Below, in pieces: positions 33,001-40,100 of a stretch of DNA of 64,000 nucleotides. A program made the position numbers and the translations under genes. The DNA comes from Bactericera cockerelli (Eukaryota; Arthropoda; Insecta; Hemiptera; Triozidae): positions 25,368,493 to 25,432,492 of the forward strand of contig CM044965.1 of assembly GCA_024516035.1 (NCBI GenBank), in the 5' to 3' direction. Each line of letters starts with the position of its first letter. Position 1 is the first letter of the stretch. The notes under the pieces were generated by a model. That model saw only the letters and a program-made list of their open reading frames with translations, was not told the DNA's origin and searched no databases.

Positions 33001-34508
33001 GAGGGGTTTATTGACCGAAAAATAATATCTCTTGTTGTGCCTCTAAAATGTTTCATTAACACATCCACCAAAACTTCAGTCAATCAGCGTCAGTGTATCA
33101 TTGATACCCCAGTACACTTCTTGTAAACTCACTGAAGTTAAGCAGCGTCTAGCGAGGTTAAGACTTGGTCCACCACTCAAATTTGAATGTTGTAGTTGGC
33201 TTTTCCCTACACCAATCAGGCTGGGTGAGGTTCATGTAATCAGATAATTTGTAGGTTTCCAGAGCGATCCAATCTCAAATGACCTCGCACCTATGTCAAA
33301 CAAGAACGACAAAAATAGTTTGTGACAACTAAGATTCTCGAAGACTTGTAATATTATATGGTATATTTATTTACGGTAAGAATCCTTTTACAAATTCACA
33401 TGTATGTTGGCTATTCCCGGCTCAATCAAGGCAGTGTGATGTGAAGCAAAAAATCATTACTCACCGTTCACACTGGGCAGTTTCCTGTCCCCATACAGAT
33501 CGCTCAGGAACAGACTGTTGACCAGTGTTGACTTTCAGTGTTGAAACTCACGAGAGTTTCACAACTCACCAGAGTTTCACAACTCACCGTTCACACTGGG
33601 CAGTTTCCTGTCTCCATACAGATCGTTCAAGAACAGACTGTTGACCAGTGTTGACTTTCAGTGTTGAAACTCACGAGAGTTTCACAACTCACCAGAGTTT
33701 CACAACTCACCGTTCACACTGGGCAGTTTCCTGTCCCCATCTAACACAACTAACTCTGTAGTTTTTCATCACCATACATTATCACGGTACCACTCATCAG
33801 TTCTACAGTTTCACAACTCACCGTTCACACTGGGCAGTTTCCTGTCCCCATCTAACTCAACTAACTCTGTAGTTTTTCATCACCATACATTATCACGGTA
33901 CCACTCATCAGTTCTACAGTTTCACAACTCACCGTTCACACTGGGCAATTTACTGTCCCCATACAGATCGCTCAGGAACAGACTGTTGACCAGTGTTGAC
34001 TTTCAGTGTTGAAACTCAAGAGAGTTTCACAACTCACCAGAGTTTCACAACTCACCGTTCACACTGGGCAGTTTCCTGTCCCCGTACAGATCGCTCAGGA
34101 ACAGACTGTTGACCAGTGTTGACTTTTAGGGCGGAATTAATAGACAACATCAATAACTTAAGTCGTTGGTAAGTGTCGGTTTTCCCTATCTTACACAATA
34201 CGCAATCCGTGACTTAGCGCCACAGAGGTATTACAAAAACGTCTATTGAATTAATAGACTTATAATTAATAATTAATAGGCGGAATTCGCCCTTAGTGTT
34301 GAAACTCACCAGAGTTTCACAACTCACCGTTCACACTGGGCAGTTTCCTGTCCCCGTACAGATCGCTCAGGAACAGACTGTTGACCAGTGTTGACTTGCC
34401 CAGACCACTCTCTCCCACCACCATAAGCGTGAAGTCAAACCCCTTCTTGACAGACTTCCGGTGGACCTGCTCTGGCAACGTCGCAAACCCGATGTACTCC
34501 CTGTCTGT
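11878..34508 (-). CDS. Septin GTPase, SEPT2/4/5 group, gene span (5' end missing)
   Basis: Eight minus-strand exons give 370 residues plus a stop in perfect phase. The features are the P-loop GESGLGKST, the G3 motif DTPGFGD, the septin-typical [10 protein letters not shown] and [10 protein letters not shown], the G4 motif AKAD, the septin unique element [20 protein letters not shown] and HMQDLKDVT...HYENFRAQC. The C-terminus has a short coiled coil ([20 protein letters not shown]). Septins assemble into hetero-oligomeric filaments at the cytoskeleton and cleavage furrow. The coiled-coil wording points to the SEPT4/5-like branch. The N-terminal 30-60 residues are missing; their exon may be in the gap at 35827-35926. 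Introns total about 21.5 kb because of mobile elements. Confidence 0.92.
12027..12250 (+). pseudogene. 5'-truncated LINE fragment (family I) overlapping a septin acceptor region
   Basis: The plus frame reading [20 protein letters not shown], then [19 protein letters not shown] ends at a stop at 12187-12189. The family I 3' UTR follows at once. This suggests the C-terminus of the family I ORF2. It lies about 15 bp upstream of the septin last-exon acceptor. Confidence 0.5.
12262..12405 (-). mobile_element. SINE-D
   Basis: atcacaactactcaaactcg, ctacactgaaaccgggagtt and a truncated head. Confidence 0.8.
12453..12815 (+). repeat. Interspersed repeat H with six 38-bp minisatellite units
   Basis: Units ctggctgggggactataaac, agggagtagaccag start near 12470 and run to about 12700. 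A unique part follows (ggcttggttctggggaccct ... ccactgtctggctaccatcg, ttcacgatgacgccaccct). A second copy in reverse orientation with a single unit lies at 29697-29872, and a partial one at 46134-46195. Confidence 0.85.
12944..13285 (-). mobile_element. SINE-E (tRNA-headed), complete
   Basis: Minus-strand head: gtcaccgtggcagagtgagt ... gggttcgattcccagcgggg. The body has actcatacctcgtgag and tcttagtaatgctgcgctac; it ends gtgcttcaccgcac. Confidence 0.9.
13436..13511 (-). CDS. Septin exon, start of coiled coil
   Basis: The exon is 76 bp, with acceptor ctccttacag and donor gtaagtgc. It reads [20 protein letters not shown], then EKDEE. It completes the Gly codon from the exon 11.6 kb upstream and ends in phase 0. 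Confidence 0.9.
13695..13901 (+). mobile_element. SINE-A at the LINE 5' boundary
   Basis: A complete copy: gtcccggtagctcaacggta through gcagtataaaagaggcgata and (TTA)n. The LINE begins directly after it. Confidence 0.9.
14008..15240 (+). CDS. LINE ORF1, degenerate SGNH-esterase type
   Basis: This is a 410-residue protein from the first ATG; the frame is open a little further upstream with a [11 protein letters not shown] coiled-coil-like stretch. Residues about 136-285 look like the esterase-type ORF1 of CR1/L2/Jockey-related LINEs. [13 protein letters not shown] replaces the GDS block (Ser replaced by Tyr) and LMAGTHDI replaces GTND, so catalysis is doubtful. The C-terminal 120 residues are rich in Gln, Asn and His. 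The predicted role is RNA binding in the retrotransposon particle. The stop overlaps the ORF2 frame. Confidence 0.7.
   Translation: MELLKTKANHKINIQKSNNKNFDIFESTPNKPKSTVKFHSSTNDSLMENAITTIKSPIKTTSNECVEKMHNCMIQNFKHIKQQTQSGTQTLEAIKTTENPVEPIIKYKENNMISHPNTSKQTIIKPQNPETKEKSDILIIGDYHAKNLKSTLVKYLPNNLKIKDNIYDDSDFPQISSLKDSVSCSHLILMAGTHDIQKTPMLEIKESIDRIIRKYRSSIIHFVQIPDRFDNINLNYHINQVNKSIYFHLRKFSNVIVYKTKEIVNNWDYNQQVHLNNNGISKICRTVSKNIRLQNKQINRTPIQPEQTSSSSYQLHQKHENPSKQNYHRKVYQRNPNWETNNFKKFSWHQHSYDQQSHPVTSKQPRNHHAPQYVNNYDTDFPPYRQHNTQGNLNQQNQHNRRQDTRNNFC
15234..15714 (+). pseudogene. LINE ORF2 part 1: endonuclease start
   Basis: The open frame follows ORF1 in an overlapping register. It holds [16 protein letters not shown], the first block of the apurinic-type endonuclease, and FVLTET, cut by transposon copy 1 at the Trp codon. 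There is no ATG anywhere in this 160-codon segment. The first 55 codons carry imperfect TDT repeats. Confidence 0.8.
15715..18628 (+). mobile_element. Non-autonomous DNA transposon (CCCAGACAGCAC family), copy 1
   Basis: The element is 2914 bp. Its perfect 12-bp terminal inverted repeat CCCAGACAGCAC is flanked by AT (15713-15714 and 18629-18630). The host LINE codon ACA TGG is restored exactly when the element and one AT are removed. The outer 200-280 bp at each end are packed with CAACTGG/CAGCTGG/CACCTGG motifs in both orientations. The interior is AT-rich and has no transposase. It includes a tRNA-like segment (16018-16064) and an embedded SINE-B (16634-16832). A 2-bp duplication is unlike most superfamilies; ISL2EU or CACTA-like are candidates. 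Confidence 0.92.
16634..16832 (+). mobile_element. SINE-B fixed inside the CCCAGACAGCAC transposon
   Basis: gtgcactggtaatcaagtgg to aagtgttattatta. The same SINE is at the matching place in the other three copies (about 21930-22126, 28485-28672, 54314-54511), so it was acquired before the family spread. Confidence 0.88.
18631..20100 (+). pseudogene. LINE ORF2 part 2: endonuclease end and RT start
   Basis: Joined to part 1 the sequence reads [17 protein letters not shown] 7-bp direct duplication (gtttcga twice at about 18667-18680) then breaks the frame. From the corrected frame follow [30 protein letters not shown] and the [13 protein letters not shown] endonuclease blocks. RT onset ([17 protein letters not shown]) and KNY come next, where copy 2 interrupts. 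Confidence 0.85.
20101..23038 (-). mobile_element. Non-autonomous DNA transposon (CCCAGACAGCAC family), copy 2
   Basis: The element is 2938 bp, inverted relative to copy 1, with AT duplications at 20099-20100 and 23039-23040. Removing it rejoins the LINE reading NYRPICKL. Its sequence is nearly identical to copy 1 with small indels, so both copies look recent. Confidence 0.92.
23041..24360 (+). pseudogene. LINE ORF2 part 3: reverse transcriptase
   Basis: It continues in frame after KNY as [22 protein letters not shown] motifs: [35 protein letters not shown], the catalytic YADD in WLYADDKRI, and DLGVTLEPD. It ends LKSIQR and a stop. The motif set fits the Jockey superfamily; I cannot assign the clade further. 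Confidence 0.9.
24450..24790 (+). repeat. 51-bp tandem repeat in LINE 3' UTR
   Basis: Roughly four units of a T-rich sequence containing caatgacagtcacactttta and ttgactattttattatctta lie between the ORF2 stop and the LINE tail. Confidence 0.85.
25112..25256 (-). CDS. Septin exon, unique element and C-terminal G-domain end
   Basis: The exon is 145 bp, with acceptor attctccccag and donor gtgagtatag. It reads [20 protein letters not shown], then [19 protein letters not shown]. Its acceptor edge abuts a long pentanucleotide microsatellite. A 70-bp copy of the 5' part with its acceptor lies on the far side (25545-25614). Confidence 0.92.
25261..25544. repeat. (AGAAT)n microsatellite, about 280 bp
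   Basis: A nearly pure pentanucleotide array has a few variant units at its left end. It is flanked by an identical 70-bp direct repeat (25195-25264 and 25545-25614) that carries the 5' edge of a septin exon and its acceptor. Confidence 0.97.
25545..25614 (-). pseudogene. Duplicated 5' fragment of a septin exon with splice acceptor
   Basis: It is identical by eye to 25195-25264 and encodes [20 protein letters not shown] preceded by the acceptor ccccag. It has no donor of its own. Reading on enters the pentanucleotide array in an open frame (repeated LFYSI) of 143 codons in total. Confidence 0.9.
25700..25857 (-). mobile_element. LINE 3' end (family I)
   Basis: A long A tract, then acaataatgtcctatctaaa, ggcggggttattgcctgtga and caatctcttccacccaaccc. 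Confidence 0.7.
26170..26278 (-). mobile_element. SINE-A, partial
   Basis: aatcccaaacgggaggataa, gggtttgaacccacgacctc and a variant head with cagacggcttgagaatt, directly next to a septin exon donor. Confidence 0.8.
26298..26463 (-). CDS. Septin exon, CDSDEDEDF block
   Basis: The exon is 166 bp, with acceptor cctcgccag and donor gtaatga. It reads [20 protein letters not shown], then [10 protein letters not shown] and [11 protein letters not shown], the start of the septin unique element. Confidence 0.94.
26529..26638 (+). mobile_element. SINE-A, 5' half (interrupted by transposon copy 3)
   Basis: Intact head with a 7-bp acceptor-like stem gtcccgg/ccgggac; it continues at 29600-29692. Confidence 0.92.
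26639..29597 (-). mobile_element. Non-autonomous DNA transposon (CCCAGACAGCAC family), copy 3
   Basis: The element is 2959 bp, in copy 2 orientation, with TA duplications (26637-26638 and 29598-29599). It is inserted in a SINE-A whose two halves (26529-26638 and 29600-29692) rejoin into cataataatatgtcttggg. It lies in a septin intron. Confidence 0.92.
29600..29692 (+). mobile_element. SINE-A, 3' half (interrupted by transposon copy 3)
   Basis: It resumes atatgtcttgggcttact after the transposon and ends ggcgatattattatt. Confidence 0.92.
29697..29872 (-). repeat. Interspersed repeat H, one-unit copy
   Basis: agggtggcgtcatcgtgaac to tttatagtcccccagccaga; the same unique part as 12700-12815. 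Confidence 0.85.
29958..30172 (-). mobile_element. SINE-A
   Basis: A full copy with head gggtttcgaacccgcgacat ... accactgagctaccgggac. Confidence 0.9.
30195..30350 (-). mobile_element. LINE 3' end, variant family
   Basis: ttaacactttattggtcaac and cggggcgaggttaaagcctg, as at 34848-35005. Confidence 0.7.
30497..30647 (-). CDS. Septin exon, AKAD (G4) motif
   Basis: The exon is 151 bp, with acceptor ccttctag and donor gtgagtga. It reads [20 protein letters not shown], then LIAKADTLT (guanine specificity) and [14 protein letters not shown]. Confidence 0.94.
30930..31095 (-). CDS. Septin exon, [10 protein letters not shown] block
   Basis: The exon is 166 bp, with acceptor ttttggcag and donor gtaagttgg. 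It reads [20 protein letters not shown], then the highly conserved septin blocks DESGLNRKN and [10 protein letters not shown], and ends at HG. Confidence 0.94.
31150..31285 (-). mobile_element. SINE-A, tail portion
   Basis: cgtcttatttatactgccca and ggtggtaaaaatcccaaatt remain; the head is missing. Confidence 0.7.
31378..31550 (+). mobile_element. SINE-G
   Basis: tgctgacctggaggttgcag, gaatggcatggatgtaaagg and gccctgaggtaatgcggttc. Confidence 0.85.
31690..31907 (-). mobile_element. SINE-A beside a septin exon
   Basis: A complete copy whose head ends about 20 bp from the donor side of the exon at 31928. Confidence 0.9.
31928..32020 (-). CDS. Septin exon, switch II region
   Basis: The exon is 93 bp, with acceptor gatttcag and donor gtaagtt. 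It reads [19 protein letters not shown], then [11 protein letters not shown], the G3 motif completed by the next exon. Confidence 0.93.
32176..32390. repeat. About 105-bp tandem duplication in a septin intron
   Basis: gatttctttcatagacggca to tttcttcatttaactg occurs twice in a row (32180-32283 and 32288-32386) with about 10% difference. Confidence 0.85.
33124..33275 (+). mobile_element. SINE3
   Basis: actgaagttaagcagcgtct, agcgaggttaagacttggtc, then caggctgggtgaggttcatg. Confidence 0.85.
33460..34125 (-). repeat. Six truncated tandem copies of the septin P-loop exon 3' edge
   Basis: Copies of the exon's last part plus donor (ctcaccgttcacactgggca... on the plus strand) lie at about 33460-33535, 33581-33657, 33703-33740, 33813-33851, 33923-34002 and 34049-34125. 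Four extend to GKSTLV-coding sequence; two are cut to about 38 bp. They are separated by repeats of gttgaaactcacgagagttt or by a catcaccatacattatcac spacer. None has an acceptor, so they are intronic exon fragments, not exons. Confidence 0.93.
34129..34292. mobile_element. 164-bp PIF/Harbinger-like MITE
   Basis: The termini are GGGCGGAATT and AATTCGCCC, flanked by the 3-bp target duplication TTA (34126-34128 and 34293-34295). It is inserted in the spacer between the sixth septin exon fragment and the true exon. TTA duplications and short GGG termini fit non-autonomous Harbinger elements. Confidence 0.75.
34328..34508 (-). CDS. Septin exon with P-loop
   Basis: The acceptor is gtttcag and the donor gtgagttgtg. 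The exon is 181 bp. It encodes [20 protein letters not shown], then [20 protein letters not shown] (Walker A) and [10 protein letters not shown]. It ends in phase 1. Its 3' part is copied six times in the downstream intron. Confidence 0.93.
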
Positions 34509-34847
34509 CTGAAACAAAGGTCAGGAGAGGGCGTTAGTTTTGATTTTAATTATTATTATCAAGATATTCACTTTATCTCTATATATAAATGTCATTTATT
34601 TATAAAGGTAATTACATTACATGGGCTTCATCAAAGCAACACATAAGTTTTTTTAACAATAAATTGACAACAAATTATCTTTCAATGTTGGAGAGGTGAG
34701 GACGACTGAATATTGGAGGAAGGTACTCAATCTTCTTGAGATAAAACTTTTCTCAACATGTTGGTAGTGGACAATATAACAGATTTTTGACACTTCTTAA
34801 TTCTTAATGATTGTTTGTGGATTTTCAATTTTCAATTCCTTGATTAT

Positions 34848-35005
34848 TATTATTATTATTATTTTATAACACTTTATTGGTCAACTACATACAATACATA
34901 CATTCGTCAAATAGGACATGAAAAAAAAAGAACACAATAGAATATGTAGTGAACCGAGGGGCGAGGTTAAAGCCTGTTGCTTTCTCTTCCACCGAACCCC
35001 ATTAA
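34848..35005 (-). mobile_element. LINE 3' end, variant family
   Basis: (ATT)n, then taacactttattggtcaact and gaggggcgaggttaaagcct, tgctttctcttccaccg. A second copy is at 30195-30350. Confidence 0.7.
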
Positions 35006-35024
35006 TCTGATCATGAGGTTTTCG

Positions 35025-35115
35025 AGAAAGCAACCTCGCTCTCTAAATACCCAAATCTCCCTTTAAAACATCAAATTCTGTTTGAATAAGACAGGATTTG
35101 GGAGGGTTATGACAT
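35025..35115. mobile_element. Diverged relative of the GGCC-type MITE
   Basis: Shares gagaaagcaacctcgctctc, then caaatctcccttt with the 7856-8004 element. Its right end is degraded. Confidence 0.4.
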
Positions 35116-35185
35116 TACTATTGCTAAACAATGTATAAGAAATCGAGCCGGCAATGTAGACTTTGTAAAGTTCCCCAACTTAATA

Positions 35186-35392
35186 ATAATAATACTCTTT
35201 AGTGGAAGGTAACCACCAGGTGAGGTTAATGTTCAAAGCATTTTCTACCACCTGACCCTCAGAGTCTTATTATTATGTGTTCATAAAATTAATGAGGTAA
35301 ACTTCATGCACTGGGTGGGATTCGAACCAACGGATCCCTACGCTACCTGGATTACCGGACTAGCGCGTTAACCACTTGACCACCAGTGCACG
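35186..35392 (-). mobile_element. SINE-B
   Basis: A full copy with tgggattcgaaccaacggat and gcgcgttaaccacttgacca. Confidence 0.9.
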
Positions 35393-35506
35393 GCATTCAA
35401 AGAGAATGCCTTATTCAAGTCCTGGTTTCAGCGTAGATTTATTGTTGACGCGCTGTTTTGATTCTGGAGTAAGAGTGTTCTCTGTAACTACTACCTACCT
35501 AGGTAC

Positions 35507-35665
35507 AAAGTGCACTTGTAGTCAAGTGGTTAACGCGCTATATAGTCTGGTAATCCAGGTGGCGTAGGGGTCCGTTGGTTCGAATCCCACCCAGTGCATG
35601 AATTCTTCCTCATTAATTTGAGTTTGTGACCACATAATAATAAGACTCTGCTTAAAGCATTTCAC
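35507..35665 (+). mobile_element. SINE-B, left arm of an inverted pair
   Basis: gtgcacttgtagtcaagtgg, cgaatcccacccagtgcatg and gaccacataataataagact. Confidence 0.9.
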
Positions 35666-35812
35666 CTAACCCTCAGAGTCTTATGATTATGTGGTAACAA
35701 ACTCAAATTAATCATTAAAAATTCATGCACTGAGTGGGATACGAACCAACGGATCCCTACGCTACCTGGATTACCAGACTAGCGCGTTAACCACTTGACT
35801 ACCAGTGCACCT
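35660..35812 (-). mobile_element. SINE-B, right arm of an inverted pair next to the N gap
   Basis: Reverse-strand copy ending accacttgactaccagtgca, 14 bp before the run of N. With 35507-35665 it could form a hairpin of about 150 bp. Confidence 0.9.
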
Positions 35813-35826
35813 TATTTCTGTGGTTA

Positions 35827-35926
35827 NNNNNNNNNNNNNNNNNNNNNNNNNNNNNNNNNNNNNNNNNNNNNNNNNNNNNNNNNNNNNNNNNNNNNNNNNN
35901 NNNNNNNNNNNNNNNNNNNNNNNNNN
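35827..35926. other. Assembly gap (100 N)
   Basis: Exactly 100 N, the usual placeholder for a gap of unknown length. It lies where the missing 5' exons of the septin gene and of ANKMY2 could both be. Confidence 0.99.
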
Positions 35927-36061
35927 TCATCAGTAAGTACAACTTGTATTATAATGTGGTCAAGAAAGGACAAAAATATGTCATACACTGGCTGGGTTTC
36001 AATCTAGAAACCTCTGGATTACCAGACATACTCCTTGACCTCTGAACTACCAGGACAGACT
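35927..36061 (-). mobile_element. SINE-A-like, diverged, starting at the gap edge
   Basis: tggctgggtttcaatctaga and ctctgaactaccaggacag are degenerate head elements; the left part is lost in the N gap. Confidence 0.7.
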
Positions 36062-36332
36062 AAATAATATTTTATTGATTTAGTTTTAATAATTTACAAA
36101 AGCCTTCATAATGCCTTAAAAATATTGAAAAAATCATTCTGTGTGTGTAAGAATGGCTGAAAATACTAATATAATGAAACAATTGCAATAAGAAACAGGT
36201 CCAATGACTTGGCTCCTTCCATGTCCAATTCTATTGAGAAGTGCAAACATTCTCTTAGAATCTTAGATTATAATAATAAATTGTTTGGGTATCTATAATA
36301 AGTTATTTTTTTGCTTGTACAGTCAAACCTGG

Positions 36333-36696
36333 TGTATAATTCTTGTGAATGTCTGAGTTGCCGCTCCTGTCTCCTATTTCCTCTCCTGATCATTTCGTGC
36401 TTGAGTTGAGAGTGGAGGGAAGTATTTTTAAACCCTAACAAAAGTTAAAAGTCCCACACCAAGAAATCTGTTCCAAGTCAGCTGGCAACCCTGCCATTTT
36501 GGAGAACCAACTTCCCCTCCTGCCGCTGGAAGCGCTATCTTGAACCACAACCAGCTCTAACCTCTTCACCACTTTCACTTTTCACTCCATCACATTTTTC
36601 GATCAGGTAAGGACTCAGCACAATTTTCCTTTCTCTATGTCTTTGTTAATTTAACCCCAAGTTTTCTAAACCCCCTAAAAGGGCTACAATCCTACA
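36333..36696 (+). repeat. BEL/Pao 5' LTR
   Basis: It runs TG...CA and is almost identical to 42766-43129, differing at TATAATTC/TATGATTC and in a short block near tcttgaaccacaacc. It should hold the element's promoter; I see no clear TATA box. Confidence 0.95.
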
Positions 36697-36954
36697 TTTT
36701 GGTCCTTCCACGCGGCCGTATGTCTGTTTTAGGGGGCTTCCCTTTTTAGGGAAATGTGCCAAGTAGCCAAGTTGAATTCTGCCTAAGTTTGATGTCTGCC
36801 TCATGGTTGAAGTTTGAAGTCTGCCTAAGTTTGAAGCATGGGGTATCATGCTAAAGTGATGAGTCAAATGTAATCCTTCTGTGATATAAGTGTTTTTTTT
36901 GTGTTTGTTTTACCCATAAATTCAGTGTTGTTTGTGTTCAGTTAATTTTAAAGT

Positions 36955-37075
36955 TGGGGGTTCCCTTGGTAATTTTTTTTTTGTATTGGTTAAGTCATAG
37001 GGGTTCCCTTGGTAATTTTTTTTTTGTATTGGTTAAGTCATAGGGGTTCCCTTGGTTAGATTTTTTTTTGATTTT
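36955..37075 (+). repeat. Tandem repeat in BEL/Pao leader
   Basis: Three units of about 45 bp contain ggggttcccttggtaa, a T run and gtattggttaagtcat, between the 5' LTR and the polyprotein start. Confidence 0.85.
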
Positions 37076-37155
37076 CACGTGGCTCATAAAGCACATATTT
37101 TTTTTGTTGTTGTCAACCAAGTAAGTGCATTTTTCCTTTAATATTTACATCTAAC

Positions 37156-40100
37156 ATGGCAGGTGACCAGGACAGGAATCTTGTAGAGGTGGTGGTAGAG
37201 AGACGGAAACGTTTAATTACTAGGGTTCAGGAATTCCATGGACTCATTCCAAAAGTGGAAAATGACCCATTGCTTTTGGTTCGTATGTGGGCCTCTATGC
37301 CTTATCTGGAGTCAACGTTCAAGGAGTTTCAATCAGTGCAGGATACTATTTGTGAATATAATGTTCTTCATCCTACTACAGAGGAAAGAATTGCCATTCA
37401 TTCTGTTTCAAAACAGTTTGAAGCTATGTTTTTTGATGTCTTGGGGGTCATTACAGGGACCTCAGAGGTCAAGCCTATGGTGGTTGCAACCAACGATGGT
37501 AGGATGAAGCCAAAGTTGCCTCAAGTGAATATTCAATGTTTTATGGGGGATTATGAATCTTTTCCTGCTTTTAAGTCACTTTTTGATGCTTTGATCCATA
37601 GTAACACAGGTTTAGAACCTATTGAAAAGTACACATATTTGGTTTCCTTGTTGAAGGGGTCAGCCCTGTCTAGTGTTCAAAGCATTGCCTTTGTGGCTGA
37701 AAACTATCAAGTTGCCTATAATTCACTTGTCAAGCGTTTTAGTAATCCTCGGGTTGTAGCCCATCAGTGTTGTAATAAATTATTTGCCTTTAAGCCATTA
37801 ACCAGTGAGGTTCAGTTACAGAAGTGGCTGGATCAATTCAACACAAATGTTGAAGCATTGGAAAATACTTCCCTACAGGATAAGGGTGATTTTTTACTGT
37901 TGTACATGGGCCTTAATGCATTAGACCCTCTAACTAGACAGGTTTTTGAGCATGAGAAAATCTCATTAAATTCCATACCCACCTATTCTGATCTCCGGAC
38001 CTATGTTCAGGCACGGGTTTCAGTGGCGGAGCTCATGGGTGCCTCGTCTGGGTCTAGTGTTAAAAAACCATTTATGAAGCCAGAGGTGAGAGGGTCATAT
38101 GTTACCCAAGTAGATGTTGCAGGTTTTTCCACAGATGTGTTGCCGTCCAATGTTGCCAGACCCTATAAAGGGTTTTCAAGTAGTTTCAAGGGTGATGTTC
38201 ACCATGTAGCCAAACCCTCTAATGGGTCATTTAATGTAGCCAAACCCTCTAATGGGTCATTTAATGTAGCCAAACCCTCTAATGGGTCATTTAATGTTGC
38301 CAAACCCTATAATGGGTCATCCAGTGTTGCCAAACCTGACTTTAGGTCAAACCAGTCCCGTTCTGCCAGTGGTGTTTCCTGCCCTCATTGTTCCAAGGCT
38401 CACCGCCTAATTGAGTGTAATTTATTTGCCGCCATGTCTGTTCAAGAGCGTTTTGACACAGTGAGGACCCATCATTTGTGTTTTGCCTGCCTCGGGCCTC
38501 ACTCAAGGTCATCATGCTCAACCAAGTTCAGTTGCCGTCATTGTGGATCTCGTGCTCACCATTCCTTGTTGCACAGAGATATGCCTGCTAATGAGATTTC
38601 TCCCAGTGGGGGTGTTTCTCAACCAGTTGTTTCAAATCCAATTTATACTGTTTCGGATCAACCTAATCAAGCTGAGGTTAATCTTGCCCTCTCGTGTAGA
38701 GACGTTTCTGGCTCAGGAGTCCTCCCTAGTCGTCAGGTGTTGTTCTGTACAGCATTGGTGTCCATATTGGACAGCTTTGGAATCCAGCACCCAGTTAGAG
38801 TGTTAATAGATCCTGGTAGCATGATTAGCATTGTGTCTGCCCATTTAGTAAATATTTTGAATTTGCCTATCCAGACAAGTAATGTCTGTGTTTCCGGTGT
38901 GGGTGAATCTGAACCCATGCGTGTGAAAGGTCAGGTTTCCTGCACCCTGTCTTCTCGTCTGGATGGCAGATCCCTTCCTATTGATGCTGTCATATTACCA
39001 TCAATATCAGGTCATGTTCCCTCTGTTGCTGTCCCTAAGCATGTTTTGTCAAGTTTGGCGGGATATGCTTTGGCAGACCCAACCTTTTGCCATCCATCTA
39101 GAGTGGATATTTTATTGGGTGCTGAATATTATGCCAGCATTTTGGACTTACAAAAGTCGGTAGTGTCTGGTGAACCTTCCCTTATTCCTACTATGTTTGG
39201 TTATCTTGTTATGGGAGTGGTAAACTCTAATACCCCCCTTGTATCTCAGTCCTTTCATGTGACTACTGTGGACACAGCACTGCATGATCAACTGAGAAAG
39301 TTTTGGGAAAGGGAAGAGGTTCAAGTTAAAATTCCAGCCCATCCAGATGAGGTCCGATGTGAAGAGCACTTTGTGAACACACATTACAGGGACCCTGATG
39401 GAACTTATGTTGTTCGTTTGCCTTTTCGTGCTGACCGCCCACCTGATTTAGGAAATAATTTGAATCATGCCAAGTCTCGGTTGTTAAAACTGGAGCGTTC
39501 CCTGGAATATAAACCAGAATTTAAATCTCTTTATCATGAAAATTTAAAGGATTATGTTGATCAGGGACATATGATCCCAGCCACAAAGCCATCCACTTAT
39601 GTTCTGATTCATCATGGTGTTATGAAGGCCTCTAGTTCTACGACCAAGGTGCGGGTTGTTTTCAGCCCTGCTGAGCGTGCAAGTCCCCACCATCCATCTT
39701 TGAACGAAACCTTGCTAGTTGGTCCAAAACTCCAGTCAGACATAAATGACCTGATTTTGAATTTCCGTTTAAATAAAATTGCCATTACGGCTGATATTCG
39801 TCAAATGTACCGTGCCATCAAGGTAGATCCTAGGGACAGCCCGTTTCAACAGATTTTATGGCGTGAGGATCCATCTCAGCCTATTCAGCAGTATGAGATA
39901 CAGCGTGTGTGTTTTGGTGTCGCTTCTGCGCCATTTCAGGCCCAGCGAGTAATCAAGCAACTAGTTGTTGATGAGGGGGCGAGGTTCCCTTTGGCTGCCC
40001 GTGCACTAAGTAGTGAGGTGTACATTGACGATCTGGTCTCTGGGGCATCTTCTGTTGAGGAGGCACTCAGGATGCGGGATGAACTAGTGTCCCTCCTTGC

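Noticed and set aside
33460..34125. Alternative septin exons
   Set aside because: The six copies lack acceptors and start mid-exon, so they cannot be spliced in as cassettes.
37238..37507. ORFs overlapping the BEL polyprotein in other frames (also 38483, 38963, 39148, 39936, 40578, 41784)
   Set aside because: Shadows of the single long Gag-Pol frame; no env-like features.
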